64,000 bases of DNA from contig OY856409.1 of assembly GCA_963693085.1 (NCBI GenBank), forward strand, positions 1,332,822,415 through 1,332,886,414, given 5' to 3'. The stretch is from Alisma plantago-aquatica (taxonomy: Eukaryota; Streptophyta; Magnoliopsida; Alismatales; Alismataceae). A program made the translations under genes and the position numbers. The notes under the pieces are model-generated. The model saw only the letters and a list, made by a program, of their open reading frames with translations. It had not been told where the DNA came from and did not search any database. Below, piece after piece: positions 23,912-33,567 of the stretch. Numbering within the stretch: position 1 is the first letter of the stretch; the number at the start of each line of letters is the position of its first letter.

Positions 23912-25540
23912 CTGTAAGGAATGGGATCCCAGAGGGGAACCACTCCCTACTATAAATAAAAGGAAACATCCCTAAAAACCAAACACCACATAATTTTTTT
24001 TCACCAAAGGGATGATAACCAATTCATTCAACATGTATGTATCATAACACAATAAGTAGCAGCGGAAGAGGAATATATCTAACTACTACAAAGCTTGATA
24101 TCTTTATACATCACTACACCACACATGGGTGAGTTACAAAATAAACTATAAGGATCTAGCTGAGGATCATCTAACCACCTCTTTCAAGTCTCCCAAAAGC
24201 TCAGCTACAAAGGTTGTTGTCCAACCCCACCTTGCTTATCCTCTCCTTGATCTAAACTTGGGGATGGAAGTATACCCCACAAAAAGGAGAAGAAAAGGAA
24301 ACATCAGTAAAAGCTGGTATGTGCATACTAAATAGGAAAATTGAGCAATATGTGGATTAAAGGACATCAAAAATAAACAAGGCTTCCCATGAGAAAGTCA
24401 AGGATTACCCAAAAGGGAATAAAAGAAAAGAATCACCATCACATGATAAAAGAGATACTTTCCATAAATAAAATAATAAAGTTGTGCCATACTAGCACAT
24501 GTAAGGAATTAGAGGATACACCCCACAATCATCAACATGCATGCATGTGAGATAAACATAGCCCTAGAACAATATAAAGACAAAGGAGGCCAAGCCTCAC
24601 AAACTTGAAACCTGGTAGAGAAAGATGTACTTCTAGACTCCCAATATATATAAAGTGTGGGCCAAGCCTCATAAACTTGAAACCCGAGTATGGGGCACCA
24701 CCACCTCCTTCCCCAAAATAATACAAAAACCAATGCAATTACACTATTCTAGGGCTACTGAGTCACATAACATGCTTAATGTATAGGCAAGTAAAAAATA
24801 TAGTCAGATTTAACAAGATTTGTCACCGCATAAATGACAATATAAGCAACCACCACAAAAGTGGGCAAAAAGAGCATGTATTAACAAGTAAAGTTCCACC
24901 ATGAAATAATATATAGGATAGAGTCCAAAACAAAGTCCATCATAATAAATTGATCCCAAGATCGTAAACAAATAAGGTATCCAACAAGAAATATATTCTC
25001 AAAAGAAAGAGATTTTGTGCAGGCTATTGTCCATAAGACCATGAGAAAGAAGAATATTGGTGATTGCTAAACATTGAATAATAGGATCTACAAACATACC
25101 TTACTTCAAAGTCTATACAAATCCGAGTCACTTCTAGATCCAAGTCTAGACCTCCAAAGAACCTATTAAGCATATATGTAGATTTTAGGTTTTATTCAAA
25201 CCCTAGACATTACCCTTTTATTAGTATGCAATTTAGGTCGTCAAAACCATGCCATATTTTAGGTTACCTTTTTCTGGGTCCAAGACATATTTTATTATAT
25301 TTTTCTGACTTATATATATTTAGTTATGAATTTCACAAGTTATTAACTATTTAGTTAAATTCATTAAAATCACATATTTTCGAGATTAAACTCGAGTAGC
25401 AAAACTAGTACCATTGGATAGCCGTTATTTTTCTAGTTTGAAAACATATTTTCTTTTATTTTTTGGACAATGGAGTAAAAAGATATGATTTTTGTAAAAC
25501 TAACCAATCAGAAAAAGCCATGTCATGTCATGTCTTGTAG
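23912..25540 (-). repeat. LTR-like fragment, probably minus orientation
   Basis: It begins TGTAAGGAATGGGATCCCAG just where the pol fragment stops, and has the base composition and layout of the LTRs further right. A direct repeat of a segment with AGCCTCA(T/C)AAACTTGAAAC lies at about 24,593 and 24,666. No second copy of this LTR was found, so it may be a solo or truncated LTR. Orientation is inferred from the general resemblance of its start to the B and C LTR starts. Confidence 0.4.
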
Positions 25541-25543
25541 ATA

Positions 25544-25939
25544 GTAACAGCTCAGGTTGAGTGTATTGTCTATCATGTCTTGTAGATAGTAGTCCTATGT
25601 GTCGTTTCTATACTCTCAGGTCATTGGGAGATAGTACATAGTGGTTTTATGAATGACCTGAGATTTTGGTTTGCGTGCCTCAAGGTTTTATGTTACTGAT
25701 GTATAAGTTTGAGTAAAGCAATTGGTATCTGTTACCCTCGAGATAAGATGGAACAATGTATGTACAATATGAACCATGATGTATATTAAGTTTTAGTTCT
25801 TTCAGTAAGATTTTCCTAGAAGAGGATCTCTTTGCAAAATGGTTTTAATTTTTAGTGATTTTGTTAATCTGTTGATTATGATTATTTCATAATTATTACT
25901 GGTGGCGATTTGGCTTGATTCGATGTCGGGTCGCCACAC
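25544..25939 (+). repeat. Fragment of an LTR related to element B, + orientation
   Basis: It is similar to the reverse complement of the first ~400 bp of element B's LTR. Shared segments include CAGCTCAGGTTGAGTGTA, TCCTATGTGTCGT, GGATCTC-TTGCAAAA and TTTAGTGATTTTGTTAATC. It ends GTCGCCACA, the same kind of LTR terminus. The rest of the LTR is missing, and a different LTR-like piece abuts it on the left. Confidence 0.65.
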
Positions 25940-26398
25940 TTAGCCTTCTTTGTTATTTTCACTCTTCATATGCTTATGATGTTCTTCATCTCTAGATCTT
26001 TATCTTCTATATGTTAGTTGTCTTTGATGGTTTTGAGAACTGTTTTGGTGAAGGAATCACGTTAGTTTGCAATCCATATCTTGCACCTTCTTGCCATGAT
26101 AGTAGATGAACTAGTGGTCGATCAACCTAAGGTTAAAGATGACCAAGTTACACAAATGCACTATGTTGGAGATGTTCGTCATGACTTGTGGTGTCCTGAT
26201 GATGATAAGTCGTCATGACTTGAGTGTGTTAACTTGTCATGCCCTAAGAGGTGCTCAAAATATTATGTTGCTAAGTCATCATGACTTGAGTGTTCTAACT
26301 CGTCATGCCCTATAGGTTCTTAGATCGATATGTTGCTAAATCGTCATGCATTGGGGGTGTTATCCCATCATGACCGTGAGGATATCATGGAGCTGGTC
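25940..26398 (+). repeat. Host LTR, piece 1 of 4
   Basis: Sequence immediately left of element A; its last five bases TGGTC (26,394-26,398) are the target duplication. It contains spaced copies of a TCATGACTTGAGTG / GTCATGCCCT motif (26,178-26,380). With pieces 2-4 it forms one interrupted LTR on the + strand. Its own left end is not clear. Confidence 0.6.
26394..26398. repeat. Target-site duplication of element A, left copy (TGGTC)
   Basis: TGGTC directly precedes the TG start of the left LTR. The identical five bases follow the CA end of the right LTR. Confidence 0.95.
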
Positions 26399-27315
26399 TG
26401 TCACACCCCGATCTCACACTAACCACAGACCACGAGATTAGGGCACGACGGAGGGATTTACACACAAGCCAAACCATTCATCACTTTTAAAAACATCTTA
26501 AAGACATTAAGAAGATAACCTGAGTTATGCTGTAAACTAAAGCCAAACAAACTGTAGAAGCATTTCTATTAAACTGACAAGAGATATATACAAAGTCTAC
26601 AGCAAATTACATTGTTCAACGTAAAGTAAAGCATAACAGGTAATTTACATCTTTATACACATTCCACATACGCACTCTCTCTCACCCACACCATGTTCCA
26701 AGGATCGAGGGGGAAGGACTAAGAGACCTCTAACTAAACTAACTACAAACCTTCTACAGACTAAGTGTTAGGATGAAAAGATCCTTCCGATTCATGTTGC
26801 TGTTGTTGACCTGAAAATGTTTGAGTAGAGGGATGAGCCTACTCGCTCAGTGAATAGCATTTCATTTAGCTATCACTAAACTACTCATCAGATAGATAAA
26901 ATTGAAATAAAGATAAGTGCAGTAATATCAGGGCAATTCTAATGACATAGCATCTTTACAGATAACAATTTCGTTTCTATGCAACAACAGATATTTTAAA
27001 CAAATAAACCGATTTAGAGAATTGGCACAGAAGTTCAAATCTCTTAACATATTAAATTTACTGCGATCCTATATGATTCATATTTATATTTTTATTAGTC
27101 CCTAATCATATGCAGTGTACTCTGCATATAAAGATCTGTAGCGAACTACGATCCCACCGTATAAGACTTAGCGACACACCCGGGAAATGCTAAGTCTGAC
27201 GCCAGCCATGTTCTGCTACAGGACCATAGGCTCTCCGGCCCCAATGCACTACTATGAGTGCTCTAGACTCCTCCTCACTAACCTGAGCACACAGGAGGAG
27301 AGTCTCACGGGGTTA

Positions 27316-27450
27316 CCACCATGACTCCGCACGGTTCTTGTTGCAATAACCCATATTTCCTCCAGTTCCACCATGACTCCGCACGGTTCTTGTTGCAACA
27401 CTGGCTCTCTGTCCTCGTGCCACCGTGACTCTGCACAGTTCTTGTTGCAA
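27316..27450. repeat. Three copies of a 52-bp-spaced repeat in element A 3' LTR
   Basis: Units of about 31 bp centred on GACTCCGCACGGTTCTTG begin at 27,316, 27,368 and 27,420. The third copy has TCTGCACAG in place of TCCGCACGG. The counterpart in the other LTR is 34,484-34,618. Confidence 0.9.
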
Positions 27451-27878
27451 CACGAGTTTCACCCCTAAGAAGCAGATCTCTCAAAGGGGTTCTACGGTGT
27501 TAGGGCACCTAAGTCTATTAACTGATTAACAAATAAACATTTAAACAGGAATATCACATTTCATACTTATTTCACATTCTGTACCTCACTTGAAAACACA
27601 TATATATCATTTGTCATCTTTAAACATGACTCAGTATCACTTATCAAGTTTCAATGCTAAACAACCATCTTTAACCAACATATACAATGCAACTGTAATA
27701 CATAAAATTCCACCATTTTCATCAATCATACCACATATTTCAAGTTCCAATGAATCTATCATACTCTATTGTATATGCTACACTGTTTAGGAGTTATACC
27801 AATTGATATTGAAGCATTAAAGCACTTAAATTGAGTTAAATAATGATTTCTGAATGAACTGCCACTCACAGCTCAGAA

Positions 27879-28011
27879 ACTCGACCGATTGGTCGGAAAC
27901 TCGACCGATCACTGCACAACTCGACCGATCAGCTTGCAAACTCGACCGATCAACCTGCTGTTCGATTCCTGCTAAGAAAACTCGACCGAATCACATATAA
28001 CTCGGTCGAAC
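27879..28011. repeat. Array of ACTCGACCGAT(C/T) motifs in element A 3' LTR
   Basis: Clear copies begin at 27,879, 27,899, 27,919, 27,940 and 27,980. A reversed-core copy (CTCGGTCGA) is at about 28,000, and a partial TTCGATT lies near 27,961. Spacing is 20-21 bp for the first four. The other LTR has the same array at 35,047-35,179 with several substitutions. Confidence 0.9.
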
Positions 28012-28726
28012 GGCGTACAGACTGAAAACCTAAACAGACCTGCTGATGTCGATTTCACTCGAATCAGTGGGCAAAACTATAGATTTGCGCAGCAAATCAC
28101 CTGCAACCGATGCACACAACCACGAACTAGTTGTAGGAAAGGAGGAGGACGAACTAGGGGTGCTCTTCGTGCCCTTTCCTTCTCCTGGCCTCCGCTGCTG
28201 CTAGCACAGCTCCTGCTGCAAGCGTAACTCTGGCTACTGTTGGTTCAGCTGGCGAAGAAGAACGGTGAGGCGAAGATGGAGGGCCGCAGCTGCTGGCTGG
28301 AACCAAGCTAGGGCTCCAAATCGCCTTCTCTCCCAAATCTCCCTCTCTTTCCCTCTCAAGCGAAGAAGGGAAGAAACGCTCTGCGTTTCTCTCATTTCTG
28401 ATAAATGAAACGAGAAAAAGGGAAAGAAAGGATAAGAAGGGAAAACCTAGGGACCAAAACGTAAAGTCCAAGAACTTTCAAAAACTACAAACAGGTCCCT
28501 GCAAGCCCAAAAACATACAACTTTTGACTCAAAAGTCGGTTTCAATCGATTTCTGTGGCAACGCCTCAAGCGCAAGATCTTACACGTTTTAAGGCTAGGA
28601 TTCACACTACGCACATATTATATCTGTTTTAAACGTTATTAAAAAAGCAAACTTATAACTTAGCAAAGCAGCTAAACACATGCTTAACAACATACTTACA
28701 GGGTAAGCTCAACGCGGGTCGTAACA

Positions 28727-28738
28727 ATCTCCCTCCCT
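28727..28738 (-). other. Element A polypurine tract
   Basis: The minus strand reads AAGGGAGGGAGA immediately before the 3' LTR. It is preceded by GAATTTCGGGACGAAATTC, the conserved motif found at this place in Tekay/Del elements. It primes plus-strand DNA synthesis. Confidence 0.9.
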
Positions 28739-28762
28739 TATAAGAATTTCGTCCCGAAATTC

Positions 28763-28939
28763 CTAAAAGAGAAAAGGAAACTTGCTACGCATCTCAGACT
28801 CAAGCTCCCACGTAGCTTCTTCAAGGTTATGATTCCTCCACAGAACCTTCACTAAAGGTATCTCACGGTTCTTAAGCTTCTTGATTCGATGATCAACTAT
28901 CTGCACTGGTCCTTCCACGTAGGACACATCTGTCTTAAG
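28763..28939 (-). pseudogene. Element A Pol C-terminal tail beyond the TAG at 28,940
   Basis: Reading on in the same frame past the TAG at 28,940-28,942 gives VQIVDHRIKKLKNREIPLVK and VLWRNHNLEEATWELE before a TAG at 28,765-28,763. This is the chromodomain-like tail expected at the end of Tekay/Del Pol. In chromoviruses it is thought to steer integration to certain chromatin. The equivalent tail of element D lies at 63,856-64,000. Confidence 0.8.
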
Positions 28940-30145
28940 CTACGCCGGTTCTGGATCTAAAATCTTTTCTGTACCGGGATGACACTTTTTCAGCATAGAC
29001 ACATGAAACACATCATGAAGATTTGCCAACTCAGACGGAAAATCCAACCTGTAAGCTACAGGTCCAATCCTCTCAACAATAGGATATGGGCCCATGTACC
29101 TAGGGGTCAACTTACCCCTCTTGCCAAACCTTAGCACTCCCTTCCACGGTGAAACCTTTAGATAAACCTCATCACCAACATCAAACTCAAGAGGTCGACG
29201 TCGTCTCTCTGCATAACTTTTCTGTCTGTCCTGAGAAGCTTTCAACTGATCCCTGATCACTGATATCTTCTCTGTAGTCATATCGACTATTTCAGGTCCA
29301 AGAATTTCTTTCTCACCAACCTCGTACCAGCAAACTGGTGATCTACACTTTCTGCCATATAGAGCTTCATATGGGGCCATTCCAAGACTAGAATGGTAGT
29401 TGTTGTTATATGCAAACTCTATCAGGCTTAAGTGTTCTTCCCAGTTACCTCTGAACTGCAGAACGCATGCTCTTAGCATGTCTTCAAGAGTCTGAATGGT
29501 CCTCTCAGACTGACCATCCGTCTGCGGGTGAAACGCTGTACTGAACCTCAGCCTTGTGCCCAACGCACGATGTAACTGATCCCAAAACCTGGATGTGAAC
29601 TTAGGGTCTCTGTCAGAAATAATGGAAACTGGAATACCGTGCAATCTGATTACCTCGTCCACGTATATTTTGGCCAGCTTTGGAACATCAAAGGTTGACT
29701 TGACAGGAAGAAAGTGAGCAGACTTAGTTAGTCTATCCACAATCACCCATATTGAGTCTGAACCTCTAGGCGTTCTGGGTAACCCTACCACGAAATCCAT
29801 CGTGATGTGTTCCCATTTCCATTCAGGTATAGGAAGCGACTGCAAGGTACCAGAAGGTTTATGATGCTCGGCTTTAACCTGCTGACACACTCCACATCTA
29901 GCCACGTACTCAGCCACATCTCTCTTCATACCAGACCACCAGTACAGCTCTTTGAGGTTCATGTACATTTTTGTGTTACCTGGATGCATAACATACATAG
30001 AAGCATGCGCTTCTTCAAGAATTTGCTCTTTCAGCTCACTGTTCTCAGGTATACACAACATGTCATGAAGATACAACACACCATCATCAGAAAACCTAAA
30101 TTCTGACCTTTTACCTTCCGACATATCCTGCATAACCTGCCACAA
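28940..30145 (-). pseudogene. pol: Element A integrase region
   Basis: Integrase inserts the cDNA. The N-terminal HHCC zinc finger (about 30,060-29,850) has His in EEAHASMYVMHPG and the CGVCQQ Cys pair. The catalytic core has its first Asp in ITMDFVVGLP (about 29,796), its second in SIISDRDPKF (about 29,620) and its Glu in TDGQSERTIQ (about 29,505), so the D,D-E triad is complete. The GPY-like segment GKLTPRYMGPYPIVERIGPVAY follows. Two TAG stops (30,200-30,202 and 30,158-30,160) separate it from RNase H. The stretch itself is open for 401 codons. Confidence 0.95.
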
Positions 30146-30199
30146 CTCTTCTTCATTCTATTGCAACTCCTTAATCTGATCATAGAAAGTAGGTTTGAC

Positions 30200-31680
30200 C
30201 TACATCTGAGCAATCAACCCACTCTGTCCAGACACATCCAAGTCTAAGTTCAACTTCCGTATATCTACAAGCAAGTCTCTCTTGAAACATGCCATAGAAA
30301 ATGCATCAGCTGTTGAACTTGACTTCCTACTTAAGGCATCTGCCACAACATTCGCTTTACCAAGATGGTAATCGATTGTCACCTCATAATCCTTGATCAG
30401 CTCAAGCCATCTGCGTTGTCTCAGATTCAAATCCTTCTGAGTGAAGATATACTTCAGACTCTTATGGTCTGTAAACACCTGACATGTCTCACCATACAGG
30501 TAGTGACGCCATGTCTTAAGAGCATGAACTATAGCAGCTAACTCCAAATCATGAGTAGGATAGTTCTCTTCGTTCTTCTTAAGCTGTCTAGATGCATAAG
30601 CCACAACTTTGCCTTCCTGCATCAGCACACAGCCTAAACCTCTCTTGGAAGCATCGCAGAACACTGTATAACCTTTGTCTACCTCTGGCAAAACCAACAC
30701 TGGTGCTGAAGTCAACTTCCTCTTCAAGATCTGAAAAATTTTCTCACAGTTGTCATACCAAACAAACGGTGCATCCTTCCTCGTCAAGCATGTCAAGGGT
30801 GATGCTAGCACACTGAAGTTCTGTATAAACCTTCTGTAATAGCCTGCTAATCCCAAGAAACTTCTAATCTCAGTAGGAGTCTTAGGCTGTTCCCACTGAA
30901 GTACAGAATCAACTTTCTTAGGATCAACGCTAACTCCATCTCTTGAGATAACATGTCCAAGAAATGCTACCTCGGCCAACCAGAACTCACACTTGCTAAA
31001 CTTAGCATACAGCTGATGTTGTCTCAACAAATGCAACACTACTCTCAGGTGTTGCTCATGTTGTACATCATCTCTGGAGTAGATCAAAATATCGTCTATA
31101 AAGACTACAATAAGCTGATCTAGGAACGGTTTGAAAATCTGATTCATCATATCCATAAAGGCTGTTGGGGCATTGGTCAGCCCAAACGACATGACCAGAA
31201 ACTCATAATGCCCATACCTGGTTCTGAAAGCTGTCTTGGGAATATCAGAATCCTTTATTCTGAGTTGATGATATCCAGATCTCAAATCTATTTTAGAGAA
31301 GATCGTTGCTCCACGCAACTGATCAAACAGATCATCTATTCTCGGCAAAGGATACTTACTCTTAATAGTGATCTTGTTCAATTGCCTATAGTCTATGCAG
31401 AGACGCATAGTACCATCCTTTTTCTTAACAAACAGGACTGGAGCACCCCCACGGTGAAGAATTGGGTCTGATGAAACCCTTATCCAGCAATTCCTGCAGC
31501 TGCACCTTGAGTTCTTTCAACTCTGCAGGTGCCATTCTATAAGCTGGAAGTGCTACTGGATAACTACCTGGATATACCTGAATCTCAAAATCAATGTCTC
31601 TGACAGGAGGTAAGCCTGGAAACTCTTCTGGAAAAACATCAGAAAACTCACGAACCACCGGCACATCATAAACATTGGTG
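30200..31680 (-). pseudogene. pol: Element A reverse transcriptase and RNase H region
   Basis: RT starts in the gag frame ([32 protein letters not shown]). It crosses the frameshift at 31,446-31,450 and continues [16 protein letters not shown]. The catalytic [11 protein letters not shown] has its Asp pair at 31,091-31,096. Other conserved pieces are [15 protein letters not shown] and [14 protein letters not shown]. RNase H follows with [35 protein letters not shown] and [11 protein letters not shown], keeping the catalytic acidic residues. It ends near [10 protein letters not shown]. Apart from the frameshift, the region is open for 1.2 kb, so RT and RNase H active sites are intact. Confidence 0.95.
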
Positions 31681-31779
31681 GTGCTCTTCTCTTCTCTAGT
31701 GTCAACCACATGAGCAAGGAACGCTTCACATCCTTTCTGTAGCATCTTATCAGCTACAGCAGCTGATACTATGCACGTA

Positions 31780-32291
31780 GGCAGAACTTTCCTGTCTCCG
31801 GTAAAGACACAAGAAAATTCACCTTGTTGAAAGGTAGCTTCCTTCTTCCAACAATTGAGTTGCACTCGATATGTCTCAAGACAATCCATACCCAAGATGA
31901 CTTGAAAAGTATTGACATCCAGGGGTATGAGATTAGCAGCAAAGGTGTAACCTCCAAAAGATAACAAACATCGGGGACAGAACTCCGATAAAACTGTTGG
32001 TCCACCTAGTGGAACCCTCAACACTAACTCATCTACCAACTCTTGAGTTAATAAATTAAGTTCACCAACTAAAGAGCGTCGTATGAAAGAGTAGGTAGCA
32101 CCCGGATCAATCAAAACTGAAACTGGTATACTATTAAACAAAAGCATCTCTCCTGTAACGACTTGTGAAGAGATTATACCTTCCTGAGGTGTCAAAGAGA
32201 AGAAACGTGTTGAAGCTCTCCCTCTGCCACGCTGTCCTCTCTGACCACTTCTGCCACTGGGCACTCCACCACCTCTGGAACCAGAAGCCAC
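31780..32291 (-). pseudogene. Element A aspartic protease region
   Basis: The protease would process the Gag-Pol polyprotein. The active-site loop reads VLIDPGATYSF, with the Asp codon at 32,106-32,108 and Pro at 32,103-32,105. Retroviral-type proteases have Ser or Thr at that place (D-S/T-G), so this copy carries an unusual and probably disabling residue (CCG where a TCG Ser would fit). The flap-side and C-terminal segments LNLLTQELVDELVLRVPLGG and ILGMDCLETYRVQLNCW are otherwise normal. It lies in the same frame as gag. Confidence 0.88.
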
Positions 32292-32315
32292 AAAAGAACT
32301 CGGAACATCATGGTA

Positions 32316-33425
32316 CTAAGGTTGGAAAGCTTGTGATGCTGCTTGTTGAAGCTGAGGACATTCCCTTTTGAGGTGTCCTATTTGTCCACAGACATAACAA
32401 CTTGGACCCCAACATTGTCCAGTATGTGGTCTTCCACATTTGTTACATAGCGGTATCTCTTGTCCCTGGGGACCTGTCACTGATATTGACGACCCAGAAG
32501 ACTGTCCACTAGAGGCACTGCCCCATCTCCCTAGGTTGTATCTCCCTCTGCCTCTAGAAGAAGTAACATCCTCAGATCTCTGTCTGCCGAAACAGCTAAA
32601 GCCATGCCCGAGTTTAGAAAAGAAACCTCTACCTCCACCTCTATATCCACTACTGGACTGTCCTCTACTGAAATCTGCAGATCTCTTCTTAGACTCAGGC
32701 ACCTTGTCAGCATTCACAGATTCTTCAACCTGTCTAGCAGCCTCAACAAACTCACCAAAGTTCTCTCTGTTCCTTTTACTAGTAGCAGAAACTGTATGCC
32801 GAATTTCTGGCCTCAGCCCTTCTTGAAACCTTCTGCATCTTTATATGTTGTCGGGAACAAGCTGCGGACAGAAGTTCACTAACCGGGTGAAAAGTGCTTC
32901 ATACTCAGTAACTGACATGTTCCCCTGCTTAATGTTCTATAACTGCCTGATTTTCTCATTAATAAAAGTGGGTGGATAGAATTTAAGATGGAACTCTTCA
33001 GAGAAATACTGCCAAGAAAGCTCTGTACCTCTCTTCTTATCCTCCACACCGTGCCACCACAACTCTGCATCGCCTGTCAGAAGATAAACTACATGATTAA
33101 TCTTCTTCTCTTCTGGAAGCTCCATCAGGCGAAAGACCTTCTCTATCTGTCTCAGCCACTCATCAGCCTCAGCGGGATCTGTAGTGCCACTAAACTCTGT
33201 GCCACCAAGCTTCTTCACAAGCTCATAAGATCGCATCATATCCTTACTGCTGGTAGAAGTAGAAGCTCGCCTATCAGTCTTGTACCTCTCTCTGGTCTCC
33301 AGAAACATCCTGTACATCCGGGATGCTTCATCAACATGGTCACCACCACCTGGACCCAAGCACAGTGGATCAGGGCCAACATGACTCTCGGCCTGATCAT
33401 CACGATCAAAGCCTCTTTCTGCCAT
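32316..33425 (-). pseudogene. gag: Element A Gag region
   Basis: Gag packages element RNA into particles. After MAERGFDRDD the retrotransposon gag domain (about 33,205-32,940) shows GTTDPAEADEWLRQIEK, LTGDAELWW and FHLKFYPPTF. The region between the first two stops encodes MSVTEYEALFTRL. The basic Gly/Ser/Arg-rich tail ends in a CCHC zinc knuckle, CYVCGQIGHLKREC, at 32,358-32,399, with an extra upstream CNKCGRPHTGQC. Three stops interrupt it, the third (TAG at 32,316-32,318) after the knuckle. The chosen start is the first ATG; an upstream TTG in frame is not a eukaryotic start. Confidence 0.9.
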
Positions 33426-33552
33426 CTGCAATGATATAACAGAATATTTCCTGTTAGAAAACTACAGATAGAAGAAAGACACCTAAACCTTAATCCTATT
33501 GGTCTCTTATCGTCCCCTGACTTGGACTCTGAGTAACTATGTACTCAACGTG

Positions 33553-33564
33553 GCTCTGATACCA
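33553..33564 (-). other. Element A primer-binding site (iMet tRNA)
   Basis: The minus strand reads TGGTATCAGAGC, complementary to the 3' end of plant initiator-Met tRNA. It starts 3 bp inside the 5' LTR (33,568). Confidence 0.95.
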
Positions 33565-33567
33565 AGA

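Larger units (their letters stand above)
26399..28726 (-). repeat. Element A 3' LTR (left copy)
   Basis: It starts TGTCACACCCCGATC and ends GGTCGTAACA on the + strand (2,328 bp). It matches 33,568-35,896 throughout. It contains a 52-bp triple repeat (27,316-27,450) and a CTCGACCGAT array (27,879-28,011). Because the element reads on the minus strand, this left copy is the 3' LTR. It would supply the polyadenylation signal. Confidence 0.95.
28763..33425 (-). pseudogene. gag-pol: Element A gag-pol polyprotein gene, interrupted
   Basis: One minus-strand frame starts at an ATG (33,425-33,423), about 140 bp inside the 5' LTR. It runs gag, protease, RT, RNase H, integrase and a C-terminal tail to a TAG at 28,765-28,763. 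In-frame stops lie at 32,937-32,939 (TAG), 32,841-32,843 (TAA), 32,316-32,318 (TAG), 30,200-30,202 (TAG), 30,158-30,160 (TAG) and 28,940-28,942 (TAG). A +1 frameshift sits in a run of five C (minus-strand G) at 31,446-31,450. Upstream codons are in one frame and all downstream codons in the next, which shows a single indel. A single gag-pol ORF is the norm for this clade. Confidence 0.93.

Noticed and set aside
24129..24738. ORFs in the LTR-like fragment at 23,912-25,540
   Set aside because: Short, overlapping and without family features; a direct repeat in this stretch explains part of the similarity between frames.
27590..27790. 66-codon + strand ORF also found at 34,758-34,958
   Set aside because: It is duplicated only because both copies are LTRs of the same element; it is antisense and AT-rich, without a recognisable domain.
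27879..28011. CRISPR-like array
   Set aside because: The window is plant nuclear DNA. The units are short and degenerate and lie inside an LTR, with no cas genes.
31425..31453. Programmed ribosomal frameshift in element A
   Set aside because: This clade normally uses a single gag-pol ORF. The shift lies inside RT in a homopolymer run and the copy also has six stops, so a mutation or read error is more likely.
32440..33434. Open frames on the + strand (128 and 148 codons) inside element A
   Set aside because: They are antisense to gag, have no family features and arise from the coding strand's composition.
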